Positions 8,262 to 16,302 of a DNA stretch of 64,000 nt are shown here, piece by piece; position 1 is the first letter of the stretch, and each line of letters starts with the position of its first letter. The notes under the pieces were generated by a model. The model searched no databases. It was not told the DNA's origin and was given only the letters and a program-made list of their open reading frames with translations. The position numbers and the translations under genes were made by a program. This stretch comes from Nonomuraea dietziae (GTDB taxonomy: Bacteria > Actinomycetota > Actinomycetes > Streptosporangiales > Streptosporangiaceae). The DNA lies in assembly GCF_014195505.1 (NCBI RefSeq), contig NZ_JACIBV010000001.1, forward strand, positions 4,960,001 through 5,024,000. The letters are read 5' to 3'.

Positions 8262-10090
8262 TATTCGCGTTCGTCCGAGGTGGTCTTACGCCGCCTGGAC
8301 AGGAGGAAACCACCGACACCGAGCACGACGACCGCGGCCGCCGCGATGCCGATGATCATGCCAGTGTTGGAGCCGCCACCCTCGGCCGAGGCGCCGGTGG
8401 CGACGGCGGGGGCGTCCAGGGTGATCATCGGGTAGCCGCTGGCGCCGCCGTACAGGATGCCCTCGCCCTGCTTGCCCGCCGGGATCGGGGTGATGCTGGT
8501 GATCCGGTCCTTGCGGTACAGCTCGAGGTTGTTCGGGTAGTAGATCGCGATGACCGGCGCGTCAGTGTAGAGGCGCTGCTGCATCTGCTTGATCATGTCG
8601 GCGCGCTTGGTGGCGTCGAGCTCCTTGAGCTGCGACTGGTAGAGGTCCTCGTACTGCTTGTCGCAGTAGAAGGACTCGGTGCCGCCGCCCTCGCCCGTCG
8701 GGGTCGGCCTGCGGCTGCACAGGTGCGTGGCCAGAACCTCTTCGGGGTCGGGGTTGACCGACCAGCCGCTGATCGCGATGTCGAACAGCGCGGTGCTCCC
8801 GGTCTCCTCGGTGAACTTGTTGGAGTCGAGCTTGCGCGTGGTCAGCGTGATGCCGATCTCCTTGAACCACCCGGTGAGGAACTGGGCCAGCTTGTCCTCG
8901 GTGGGGGTGTCGGTGTGGATGCTGAAGCGCATCTCGAGCTTCCGCTTGCCGTCAGGCATGGTGCGGACGCCGTCGTCGCCCTTCTTGTACCCGGCCTCGT
9001 CGAGGATCTGGTTGGCCTTGGCGAGGTCGAAGGAGATCTTGTCCGCGCCGGTGGCCTCCCAGAAGAAGTCGGTGTACATCGGCGGCACGATCGAGCCGTT
9101 GGCCGGGACCGCCAGGCCGTTCTGGACCTGGTCGACGAGGGCCTGCTTGTCGATCGCGTGGTGGATGGCCTGGCGGACCTTGGGGTCCTTCAGCGCCGGG
9201 TGGCCGTCACCGATCTCCTTGTCGTCGGAGGTGGTGGCGCCGTGGTTGATCTGCAGGTACGCGGCGCGGCGGCCGGGGGTGTTCCACTGCACGATGTTCG
9301 GGTCGCCCGCGCCCGCCTCGAACTGCGGCGCGGCCAGGCGGCCGATCAGGTCGATGTCGCCCTTCTTCAGGCCCGCGATGGCGGCCTCGGGGTTCTCGTA
9401 GAAGATGACCTGAAGCTCGTCGATCTTGGGCTTGCCCTGCCAGTAGTCAGGGTTGGCCTTGAGCTTGACGTAGTTGTCCTTCTTGTGCTCGATCGGGATG
9501 TAGGCGCCGTTGGTGACCGCAGGGTAGGTCTCGTTCTCGAACGTAGCCATGTCGCCGACCTTCTCCCAGATGTGCTTGGGCACGATCGGGATCGGGTTCG
9601 ACAGCATCGACGCCTGCGGCGCCTTGGTCTTGATCACCAGAGTGCGGTCGTCCGTCGCGGTGACCGTCTCGAAGTTCTCCACGGCGGGACCGTTGCCGGT
9701 CTTGGCCGCGTCATCCGTCATGATCTTGTTGAACGTCCAGGCCGCGTCGTGCGCGGTGACCGGCTGACCGTCCGACCACTTGGCCTGCCGGATCTTGAAG
9801 GTCCAGGTCAGCCCGTCGTCCGACGACTCCCAGGACTCGGCCAGGTCGGGGCCAGGCTTCAGCGTCTTGGGGTCGGGCGCGGTGAGGAACATGTACGTCC
9901 ATCGCTGGAGCTGGCCCGCGATCAGCCGTACCGCCAGGAACGGGTTCATCGAGTCGACCGACTGGATCGAGCCGATCCTGACGGTCTTCTTGCCCGTCGT
10001 AGCAGGGTCAGCGGCCTGGGCGGCGGTGACGGGTGCCGCCAGGACTAGAGCCACCCCGAGCGCCGTCAGGCGCGCGAGCCATTTACCCAT
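8261..10090 (-). CDS. Peptide ABC transporter substrate-binding protein (family 5) with C-terminal membrane anchor
   Basis: About 609 residues from ATG 10090; a GTG at 10105 is an alternative. A Sec signal peptide (MGKWLARLTALGVALVLAAP) ends near AQA. The mature protein has family-5 features: SWESSDDGLTWTFKIRQAKWS and the pocket region ALKDPKVRQAIHHAID. There is no lipobox cysteine. Instead the C-terminus has a glycine-rich linker, a membrane helix (MIIGIAAAAVVVLGVGGFLL) and an RRRK stop-transfer tail, so it is held in the membrane at its C-terminus. First gene of the operon; captures peptides outside the membrane. Confidence 0.92.
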   Translation of the reverse strand: MGKWLARLTALGVALVLAAPVTAAQAADPATTGKKTVRIGSIQSVDSMNPFLAVRLIAGQLQRWTYMFLTAPDPKTLKPGPDLAESWESSDDGLTWTFKIRQAKWSDGQPVTAHDAAWTFNKIMTDDAAKTGNGPAVENFETVTATDDRTLVIKTKAPQASMLSNPIPIVPKHIWEKVGDMATFENETYPAVTNGAYIPIEHKKDNYVKLKANPDYWQGKPKIDELQVIFYENPEAAIAGLKKGDIDLIGRLAAPQFEAGAGDPNIVQWNTPGRRAAYLQINHGATTSDDKEIGDGHPALKDPKVRQAIHHAIDKQALVDQVQNGLAVPANGSIVPPMYTDFFWEATGADKISFDLAKANQILDEAGYKKGDDGVRTMPDGKRKLEMRFSIHTDTPTEDKLAQFLTGWFKEIGITLTTRKLDSNKFTEETGSTALFDIAISGWSVNPDPEEVLATHLCSRRPTPTGEGGGTESFYCDKQYEDLYQSQLKELDATKRADMIKQMQQRLYTDAPVIAIYYPNNLELYRKDRITSITPIPAGKQGEGILYGGASGYPMITLDAPAVATGASAEGGGSNTGMIIGIAAAAVVVLGVGGFLLSRRRKTTSDERE

Positions 10091-10151
10091 TGTTGGTTGC
10101 CTCACTCTCAGGCAGGGGGAGACCTGTTAATAGAGAAAGGCACACCATCCC

Positions 10152-10211
10152 AACATCGCGTGTCAACGAGTGGCGGAAAATTGTTTCACTCTCGTTTCCA
10201 TCCGCGATGTT
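10152..10211. promoter_or_regulatory. Nested inverted repeat and promoter region before the peptide transporter operon
   Basis: A 9-bp perfect inverted repeat (AACATCGCG at 10152-10160, CGCGATGTT at 10203-10211) encloses a second imperfect one (AACGAGTG at 10165-10172, CACTCTCGTT at 10087+100 to 10196). On the reverse strand it follows the ABC-F stop by 5 bp and precedes the binding-protein gene. A TTGACA (reverse strand, 10161-10166) could be a -35 box; no convincing -10 was seen. It could be a terminator for the ABC-F gene, an operator, or both. Confidence 0.4.
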
Positions 10212-10216
10212 ATTTT

Positions 10217-11854
10217 TCACCCCTCTTCGGAAACGTGACCGTCCTTCACCCGCAACCTGCGATCTACCTGCACGGCTTCCAGCATCCTGCGGTCGTGTGT
10301 GACGAGCAGCAGCGTGCCGGAGTAGTGGGCCAGCGCCGACTCCAGCTGCTCGATCGCGGCCAGGTCGAGATGGTTGGTCGGCTCGTCGAGCACGAGCAGG
10401 TTGACCCCCTTGGCCTGCAGCAGCGCGAGGCCCGCCCGGGTCCGCTCGCCCGGCGAGAGCGTGGCGGCCGGCCGCAGCACGTGGTCGGCCCTCAGCCCGA
10501 ACTTCGCCAGCAGCGTGCGCGCCTCGGCCTCGACCAGGCCTGACGCCTCACCGAAGACGCCGAGCAGCGGCTCCTCGCCCTCGAACCGCCTGCGCGCCTG
10601 ATCCACCTCGCCGACCACGACGCCAGGGCCGAGCGCGGCGTGGCCCTCGTCGAGCGGCACCTTGCCGAGCATCGCGGCCAGCAGCGTCGTCTTGCCCGAG
10701 CCGTTCGCACCGGTGATCGCCACGCGCTCCGCCCAGCCGACCTCCAGGTCGACGGGGCCGAGGGTGAAGGACCCACGCCTGACCACCGCTTCACGCATCG
10801 TGGCCACGACGGCGCCCGCGCGTGGAGCGGCCGCGATCTCCATGCGCAGCTCCCACTCCTTGCGCGGCTCCTCGACCACCTCCATCCGCTCGATCAGCTT
10901 CTCGGTCTGGCGGGGCTTGGCGGCCTGCTTCTCCGTCGTCTCGACGCGGGCGTTACGCCCGATCTTGTCGTTGTCCTTCTGCTTCCTGCGGGCGTTCTTG
11001 ACGCCCTTCTCCATCCACGCGCGCTGCGTGCGGGCGCGCAGCTCCAGGTCGGCGCGGGTGTCGGCGTACTCCTCGTAGCGCTCGCGGGCGTGCCTGCGGG
11101 CGACCTCGCGCTCCTCCAGGTAGGCCTGGTAGCCGCCGCCGAACAGGCGGACCTGCTGCTGCACCAGATCGAGCTCGAGGACGGCCGTAGCGGTCCTGGC
11201 CAGGAACTCGCGGTCGTGGCTGACGACCACGGTGCCGGCGCGCAGCCCCTTGACGAACGCCTCGAGCCGGTCGAGGCCATCGAGGTCGAGGTCGTTCGTG
11301 GGCTCGTCCAGCAGGAACAGGTCATAGCGGCTGAGCAGCAGCGACGCCAGGCCCGCACGGGCGGCCTGACCTCCCGACAGGGACGTCATCGCCTGGTCGA
11401 GGTCGATCATGAGGCCGAGGTCGGCGGCCACCTCCTCGGCGCGTTCCTCCAGGTCGGCGCCGCCGAGCGACAGCCAGCGCTCCAGCGCGAGGCTGTAGGC
11501 GTCGTCGGCCCCCTGCCGCGACTCGACGAGAGCCTGCGTCGCCTCGTCGAGGTCGCGCTGCGCGCCGGTGACCCCGGTACGGCGGGCGAGGAACTCCCTG
11601 ACCGTCTCGCCCTGCCGCCGCTCGGGCTCCTGCGGCAGATAGCCGACGACGGCCGAGGGCGGGTTGAGGCGGACCGAGCCGCCCTCCGGCTGGTCGATGC
11701 CCGCGAGCATTCTCAGCAGGGTGGACTTCCCCGCTCCGTTGACGCCGACGAGGCCGATGACATCGGAGGGGGCGACGACCAGGTCGAGCTCGGAGAACAG
11801 GACTCGCCCCCCATGACCTGCGGCAAGACCTTTTCCAACAAGAGTTGCACTCAT
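10217..11854 (-). CDS. ABC-F family ATPase (ribosome-associated)
   Basis: 545 residues with two ABC domains and no membrane segments. Walker A VNGAGKST (near 40) and ANGSGKTT (near 375), signatures LSGGQAARA and LSPGERTRA, Walker B LFLLDEPTNDLD and LVLDEPTNHLD. Between them lies the charged interdomain linker (near 240-330, rich in Arg, Lys, Glu) that ABC-F proteins insert towards the ribosomal peptidyl-transferase centre. Members act as translation factors or antibiotic-resistance proteins. Nothing here decides which. Divergent from the DUF2809-like gene, 21 bp apart. Confidence 0.9.
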   Translation of the reverse strand: MSATLVGKGLAAGHGGRVLFSELDLVVAPSDVIGLVGVNGAGKSTLLRMLAGIDQPEGGSVRLNPPSAVVGYLPQEPERRQGETVREFLARRTGVTGAQRDLDEATQALVESRQGADDAYSLALERWLSLGGADLEERAEEVAADLGLMIDLDQAMTSLSGGQAARAGLASLLLSRYDLFLLDEPTNDLDLDGLDRLEAFVKGLRAGTVVVSHDREFLARTATAVLELDLVQQQVRLFGGGYQAYLEEREVARRHARERYEEYADTRADLELRARTQRAWMEKGVKNARRKQKDNDKIGRNARVETTEKQAAKPRQTEKLIERMEVVEEPRKEWELRMEIAAAPRAGAVVATMREAVVRRGSFTLGPVDLEVGWAERVAITGANGSGKTTLLAAMLGKVPLDEGHAALGPGVVVGEVDQARRRFEGEEPLLGVFGEASGLVEAEARTLLAKFGLRADHVLRPAATLSPGERTRAGLALLQAKGVNLLVLDEPTNHLDLAAIEQLESALAHYSGTLLLVTHDRRMLEAVQVDRRLRVKDGHVSEEG

Positions 11855-11875
11855 ATCAACCGCTAGCGTAATCGC

Positions 11876-12229
11876 ATGCCGCGCTCCCGCATCGCGATTT
11901 TCGCCGCCGTAACGATCATCCTGGGGCTGGCGACGAGGCCGCTGTCGAAGTACGCGGGGGACGCCTTCTACACGGTGCTGCTGTACTGGGTCGTGCTGTT
12001 CGTCGCGCCGAGGGCGAGGCCGGCGGTGGCGGCCCTGATCGCTCTGGCCGCGAGCTGGGCGATCGAGTTCGCCCAGCTGCTGGACCTGCCGAGGGTCCTG
12101 GCACCGGTGCTGGGCAGCACCTTCAACCCGCCTGACCTGTTCTGGTACGCCGTGGGCGCGGCGGGGGTCCTCGCCTTCGACCTCACCCTGCGAAGCAGGT
12201 CAGGGCGGAAGTCCCCGGCCGCGCCCTGA
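11876..12229 (+). CDS. DUF2809-like small membrane protein
   Basis: 117 residues with four hydrophobic helices. The pattern LATRPLSKYAGDAFYTVLLY, SWAIEFAQLLDLP and FNPPDLFWYAVGAA matches the DUF2809 family as I remember it; function is unknown. Starts at ATG 11876 with no clear ribosome site, so the transcript may be leaderless. Ends just before the convergent wrbA-like gene. Confidence 0.75.
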   Translation: MPRSRIAIFAAVTIILGLATRPLSKYAGDAFYTVLLYWVVLFVAPRARPAVAALIALAASWAIEFAQLLDLPRVLAPVLGSTFNPPDLFWYAVGAAGVLAFDLTLRSRSGRKSPAAP

Positions 12230-12245
12230 GGCGGCACGCGCGCGG

Positions 12246-12848
12246 TCAGGCCGCCTGCCCTACCCGGGAGAGCGCGGAGGCGAAGCGGACCACGCGGACG
12301 GCCTGGGCGCGCGCCGCCGCCAGCGTCTCCTCCCCGACGGGGATCGTGCCGTTCGCCGTGTGGTGCGAGACGCCGTAGGGGTTGGCGTGGACGGGGTCGG
12401 TGTAGCCGGGCGGCACGATGATCCCGCCGAAGTGGTGGAAGGTGTTGCCCAGCGCCAGCAGGGTCGACTCGTGCCCGCCGTGCGCGGTCGCGGTCGAGGT
12501 GAAGCCGCTGTAGACCTTGTCGGCCAGCAGCCCCTGGTACTGCAGCCCGCCGAGCGTGTCGATGAACTGCTTCACCTGCGAGGCCACGTTGCCGAACCGC
12601 GTCGGCGTCCCGAAGATCACCGCGTCGGCCCACACCATGTCGTCGGGCGTCGCCACGGGGATGTCCGAGGTCGCCGCGACGTTCTCCGCCCATCCGGGGA
12701 CCGAGTCGATCGCCGCCTGCGGAGCCAGCTCGGCGACCCTGCGCAGCCGTACCGAGGCGCCCGCCGCCTCCGCGGCCGCGGCCATCTCCCTGGCGATGGC
12801 GGTGATGGTGCCGGTGGAGGAGTAGTAGATGACAGCGAGGTTGGTCAT
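12246..12848 (-). CDS. wrbA: NAD(P)H:quinone oxidoreductase, WrbA flavodoxin-like
   Basis: 200 residues. The flavodoxin phosphate-binding loop YYSSTGTIT is at residues 8-16, and GTPTRFGNVASQVKQFID near 100 and FTSTATAHGGHE near 135 are WrbA signatures for FMN binding. Reduces quinones by two electrons, protecting against redox cycling. Divergently transcribed from a MarR regulator with two operator-like sites between them, so it is the probable target of that regulator. Confidence 0.92.
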   Translation of the reverse strand: MTNLAVIYYSSTGTITAIAREMAAAAEAAGASVRLRRVAELAPQAAIDSVPGWAENVAATSDIPVATPDDMVWADAVIFGTPTRFGNVASQVKQFIDTLGGLQYQGLLADKVYSGFTSTATAHGGHESTLLALGNTFHHFGGIIVPPGYTDPVHANPYGVSHHTANGTIPVGEETLAAARAQAVRVVRFASALSRVGQAA

Positions 12849-12862
12849 GTCGCACTCCCGAG

Positions 12863-12880
12863 TAGTTCAGTACTGGACTA
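12863..12880. promoter_or_regulatory. MarR operator candidate 1
   Basis: TAGTTCAGTACTGGACTA is an 18-bp palindrome with 16 of 18 symmetric positions, in the 96-bp gap between wrbA and marR and 14 bp upstream of the wrbA start. Position suggests it represses wrbA. Confidence 0.6.
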
Positions 12881-12903
12881 TTGAGGACGACAGTACATCG
12901 AGG

Positions 12904-12921
12904 TATTCCAGTGCGCAACTA
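12904..12921. promoter_or_regulatory. MarR operator candidate 2
   Basis: TATTCCAGTGCGCAACTA shares 12 of 18 positions with site 1 and starts 41 bp from it, close to four helical turns. It sits 23 bp upstream of the marR start, fitting autoregulation. Confidence 0.5.
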
Positions 12922-12944
12922 TTCAGCGTGATAGGTTTGAGGGC

Positions 12945-13391
12945 ATGAGATGGCTGACCGAGGACGAGCAGAGCACCTGGCAGGCCTTCGGCATGGCCTC
13001 ACGGCTGCTGGTCGACAGGCTCGACCGCGACATGCAGGCACAGGGGGGCATGCCGATCACCTACTACGAACTGCTGGTCCTGCTGTCCGGCGCGCCCGAG
13101 CGCACGGCGCGGATGAGCGATCTGGCCAAGTGGACCAACTCCAAGCCGAGCCGGATCTCCCATGCCGTCAACAAGCTGGAGGAGGCGGGATGGGTACGGC
13201 GTGAGCACTTCGCCGGCGACCGCAGGGGCTGGCTGGCGGTCCTCACCGACAAGGGGCAGGCGGCGCTGGAGGCGGCCGCCCCCGGGCACGTGGCGAGCGT
13301 GCGCGAACATCTCGTCGACCCGCTCACCCCGGAGCAGCTCACGCAGCTCGGCGACATCAGCAGGGTGCTGCTCAGCCATCTGACCCGGTAG
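12945..13391 (+). CDS. MarR family transcriptional regulator
   Basis: 148 residues with the winged-helix pattern of MarR proteins: LSGAPERTARMSDLAKWTN, then SKPSRISHAVNKLEEAGWV as recognition helix, then REHFAGDRRGWLAVLTDKG as wing. Forms dimers that release DNA on ligand binding or oxidation. Divergent from the WrbA quinone reductase, which suggests sensing of quinones or other redox-active compounds. Confidence 0.9.
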   Translation: MRWLTEDEQSTWQAFGMASRLLVDRLDRDMQAQGGMPITYYELLVLLSGAPERTARMSDLAKWTNSKPSRISHAVNKLEEAGWVRREHFAGDRRGWLAVLTDKGQAALEAAAPGHVASVREHLVDPLTPEQLTQLGDISRVLLSHLTR

Positions 13392-13395
13392 AACG

Positions 13396-13436
13396 CGCGA
13401 AGGGCCGCGCATCTCCTGGATGCGCGGCCCTTCGCG
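13396..13436. terminator. Bidirectional hairpin terminator between marR and copZ
   Basis: An 18-bp perfect stem (arms 13396-13413 and 13419-13436) with a 5-base loop TCCTG lies between the convergent marR and copper-chaperone genes, so it can serve both strands. Confidence 0.85.
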
Positions 13437-13448
13437 AGACGGCGACGG

Positions 13449-13718
13449 TCAGTGGCAGCCGCCGGAGCCGCAGCACGAACCGCCCGCCTGCGCCAGCATG
13501 ACCCTCTCGGTACGGCCTGCCAGCTCGTAGCCCGCCTCGGTGACGGCGGCCAGCACCAGCGCGTCGTCCAACGGCGCCGCGCTGGTCACGGTGACGGCCT
13601 TGCTCGCCAGGTCCACCTGCACCTCGCTGACCCCTGCCACCTTGCCGACCTCGGCGGTCACCGAGCTGACACAGTGGCCACAGGTCATACCCTCGACCTG
13701 GTACGTCGTGACGGTCAT
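13449..13718 (-). CDS. Copper chaperone, heavy-metal-associated domain (CopZ-like)
   Basis: 89 residues from ATG 13718 with GAGGAGA upstream. Residues 1-68 form an HMA domain with the metal-binding motif GMTCGHC (Cys13, Cys16). The C-terminus adds a second cysteine cluster, SCCGSGGCH, not found in minimal CopZ proteins and likely to bind another Cu(I). Usually CopZ passes copper to a CopA ATPase; no copA or csoR gene is adjacent here. A copper-sensor-like site lies upstream. Confidence 0.88.
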   Translation of the reverse strand: MTVTTYQVEGMTCGHCVSSVTAEVGKVAGVSEVQVDLASKAVTVTSAAPLDDALVLAAVTEAGYELAGRTERVMLAQAGGSCCGSGGCH

Positions 13719-13757
13719 CAGTCTCTCCTCACAGCTCGGAAGCTCGTATCGCTCACT

Positions 13758-13777
13758 ATATACCCCCCAGGGGTTTG
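13758..13777 (-). promoter_or_regulatory. CsoR-like copper operator upstream of the chaperone gene
   Basis: TATACCCCCCAGGGGTTTG contains the symmetric core ACCCC-CCA-GGGGT (13762-13774), resembling GC-tract CsoR operators. It lies about 45 bp upstream of the chaperone start. Confidence 0.5.
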
Positions 13778-13843
13778 TGTGGCGCGGTGAACGACGACGT
13801 CCGGGTCGCCGACTTCGACGGGCTCGTGCCGCCCGGCGCGTCC

Positions 13844-15070
13844 TCAGCCCGCCACGACCTCCGCGCGGGAGCCCGCGGCCCTCAGCAGGAGCAGGGCCGC
13901 GAGAGCGCCCGACGCGCCGAAGATCGCGATGGCGCCGCCGGCGCCCGCGAACTCGGCCACCACCCCCGCCACCACCATCGCCAGGCCCTGTACGGCCGTC
14001 AGGGTGGCCGCGACGACGCCGATCGCGCCACCTCGCTGCTCGTCGGGGACCAGGGCGACGAACTCGGCGTTGGCCACGACCTGGTAGGCGGTGAGCGCCC
14101 CGCACACCACGAGCAGCGCCAGCATCACCGGCAGCGGCGGCACGAGGGCCGCGCCCATGAGGGGCAGGAAGCTCGCCAGCGCCATCGGCCCGAGCAGGCG
14201 TGGTCGCGCCTGCGGCCTGACCCGCCTGGTCAGCACGAAAGTGCCGGCCACGTATCCGGCGGGGATGGCGGCCATGAGCAGACTCGACAGATCCTCGTCG
14301 AGGCCGATCTGCCTGCCGTACGGGACGGCCAGCGCCAGCGGCGTCATGGAGAAGGCCGCCAGCATCGCCAGCATGGCCAGCCAGCGCAGGCGGGGCCTGG
14401 CCGTGATCGTCCTGACCCTGTCGCGCAGGCGGGCCTTGGCGGCCCGCTCTGGCTCGGCGGGAGCGTACGCGCCCAGCCTGGCGACGATGAGCGCCGAGAC
14501 GAGGAAGGTCGCGGCGTCGATGGCGAAGGCGAGCCTCGGCCCCGTCGCCACGACGACGAGGCCGCCCACCAGGAAGCCCGCGACATAGGTGAACTGGTTG
14601 GTGACGTGGTAGGCGGCGACCCCGACGGTGTAACGCTCCCCCGCCAGCATCTGCGGCAGGATGGCGGCCCGCGCCGCGCGGGCGGGCGATTCGAGCGCCT
14701 GGACGGCGAAGAGCAGCAGGTAGAGCACGACGAGCGGCATCGCGGGAATCGCGAGGAGAAGCACGAGAATCGCGCGCAGCAGGTCCGCTGAGACCATCAC
14801 GTTTCTGCGCGGATATCGGTCGGCGAGAACGGCCAGCAGCGAGCCTCCCATAATCGCGGGGAGATAGCTGATGGCGTAGGAGAGCGCGGTCAGCCAGGCC
14901 GAGGACGTGCGCTGGTAGACGAGGATGACGACGGCCACCCTGGCCAGCTGGTCGCCCAGCTCGGAGATGACGGTGGCGCTCCAGAGGCGGCGATATTCCG
15001 CGACGGCGAAGACGTCGCGGAATCCCACGGACTGGTCGGTGCTCTCTGAGGGCTTCACCGTTCCGGCCAT
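13844..15070 (-). CDS. MFS transporter
   Basis: About 408 residues from ATG 15070; a TTG at 15121 would add 17 residues with little support. Twelve predicted helices, with an inter-helix loop ADRYPRRNVMVSADLLR near residue 77 (MFS motif A region). Closest in character to the enterobactin-exporter-like/DHA3 group, so probably a drug or siderophore exporter. An AT-rich region with a 26-bp inverted repeat precedes it. Confidence 0.85.
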   Translation of the reverse strand: MAGTVKPSESTDQSVGFRDVFAVAEYRRLWSATVISELGDQLARVAVVILVYQRTSSAWLTALSYAISYLPAIMGGSLLAVLADRYPRRNVMVSADLLRAILVLLLAIPAMPLVVLYLLLFAVQALESPARAARAAILPQMLAGERYTVGVAAYHVTNQFTYVAGFLVGGLVVVATGPRLAFAIDAATFLVSALIVARLGAYAPAEPERAAKARLRDRVRTITARPRLRWLAMLAMLAAFSMTPLALAVPYGRQIGLDEDLSSLLMAAIPAGYVAGTFVLTRRVRPQARPRLLGPMALASFLPLMGAALVPPLPVMLALLVVCGALTAYQVVANAEFVALVPDEQRGGAIGVVAATLTAVQGLAMVVAGVVAEFAGAGGAIAIFGASGALAALLLLRAAGSRAEVVAG

Positions 15071-15192
15071 GGATCTTCGCCACCCGCGTCCATAGATCGC
15101 AAAACGGTTGCAACGTAACAAGATCCCCTGATGAGATCAAGGCTTGAAATACCGCAAACAATTTCAGATCATTACGAACGCGGCGTAGATCA

Positions 15193-15218
15193 ATTTATCA
15201 CCATAATGAGTGATAAAT
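15193..15218. promoter_or_regulatory. Inverted repeat in the MFS promoter region
   Basis: ATTTATCAC (15193-15201) and GTGATAAAT (15210-15218) are perfect 9-bp arms around an 8-base spacer, inside an AT-rich block (about 15120-15220) that stands out from its surroundings. It is 123 bp upstream of the MFS start. A repressor site is likely; the regulator is unknown. Confidence 0.5.
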
Positions 15219-15316
15219 CCGATTCACGCACCGCGTCCAAGGGGAAGGGGGTGGCACCGTGCAGCGCGGCGTCTCCTGGACCTGACCGGTGGCCCATCGC
15301 CACCGGTAACCACCTC

Positions 15317-15343
15317 GTACGGCTGGCCGACCGCCAGCCGTAC
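15317..15343 (-). terminator. Hairpin terminator after the ABC-2 permease
   Basis: A perfect 10-bp stem (GTACGGCTGG / CCAGCCGTAC) with a 7-base loop starts 29 bp after the permease stop on the reverse strand and ends the YtrA-type operon. Confidence 0.65.
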
Positions 15344-15372
15344 TCGGACCTTCCCAGGACGACGCGGCCCCC

Positions 15373-16302
15373 TCAGGAGGCCCTGCGGACAGCGCGGACG
15401 GTGACCAGCCCCAGCCCCGCGGCCCCGGCGAGCAGGATCGCCGCGTCGATGAGCTGGAAGCGCCAGAACCGGTCATGCCCGTGGAAGTAGACCACGTGCC
15501 GGTACCCCTTGCCGATCAGGCACTCCTCGTAGGCGGTCCGCGCGCTGTCGTTCCTCCCCGCGTCGACGCCGCGAGGGCACGCGCCAGGGGGCGTCTCGGC
15601 GATCTCCCGCCCTGCGGGGTCGAGCCACGCGTGCTCCACCAGCCGCACGTCCTGGCTCGTCACCGTGGTCTGGTCGGCCGTCACCACCCGGGACGGCGTG
15701 GCGTAGTGGTCGCTCAGGGTGAACAGCCCGAACGTCATGACCGCGAGCACCCCCACGACCACCGCCATCGCGGCCAGGGTGCGGCGCAGCACCGCCCCCG
15801 CCGCCGTCCCCAGCATGAACGCGAACAGCCACCAGGCCGCGGGCTCCACGCCGAGCATGTTGAAGATGCCGACGTTTCCGAAGGTGTCGGTGCGGAACCG
15901 CGGCCGCCACACCGACACCATCGCCGACATGGCCAGCCCGCCCAGCGCGACCAGGCCGCCGAGCACCACGAGCTTGACCGCGAGCCAGCGCCGCACCGGC
16001 ACCGCCTGCGTCCAGACCAGCCGGTGGGTCCCTCGCTCGAACTCCCTGCCCAGCAGCGGCGCGCCCCAGAACGCCCCGATCAGCGCGGGAGCCACGATCG
16101 GCAGCCATCCGAAGACGGTGTAGACGGCGTCGTAGCGCGCCCCCAGCGCCGCGTCGAGGTCGCCTGGCGCCAGGCCCGCGTTCGAGGCGACGAAGGCCGC
16201 CGCCTCAAGCCCCGACACCAGGAACATCAGCCCGAGCGCGGCCAGCAGCCCGAACGTCACCAGCAGCTGCCCCCTGTGCTGCCTCCAGGTCAGCCAGATC
16301 AC
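15373..16302 (-). CDS. ABC-2 type transporter permease
   Basis: 309 residues with six hydrophobic helices and the start MIWLTWRQHRGQLL common in actinobacterial ABC-2 permeases. A large extracellular loop (near 200-285) carries two cysteines, in PPGACPRG and EECLIGKG, that could form a disulfide. Its start overlaps the ATPase gene by 4 bp. Together they form an exporter of unknown substrate, under the YtrA-type regulator that begins the operon. Confidence 0.85.
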   Translation of the reverse strand: MIWLTWRQHRGQLLVTFGLLAALGLMFLVSGLEAAAFVASNAGLAPGDLDAALGARYDAVYTVFGWLPIVAPALIGAFWGAPLLGREFERGTHRLVWTQAVPVRRWLAVKLVVLGGLVALGGLAMSAMVSVWRPRFRTDTFGNVGIFNMLGVEPAAWWLFAFMLGTAAGAVLRRTLAAMAVVVGVLAVMTFGLFTLSDHYATPSRVVTADQTTVTSQDVRLVEHAWLDPAGREIAETPPGACPRGVDAGRNDSARTAYEECLIGKGYRHVVYFHGHDRFWRFQLIDAAILLAGAAGLGLVTVRAVRRAS

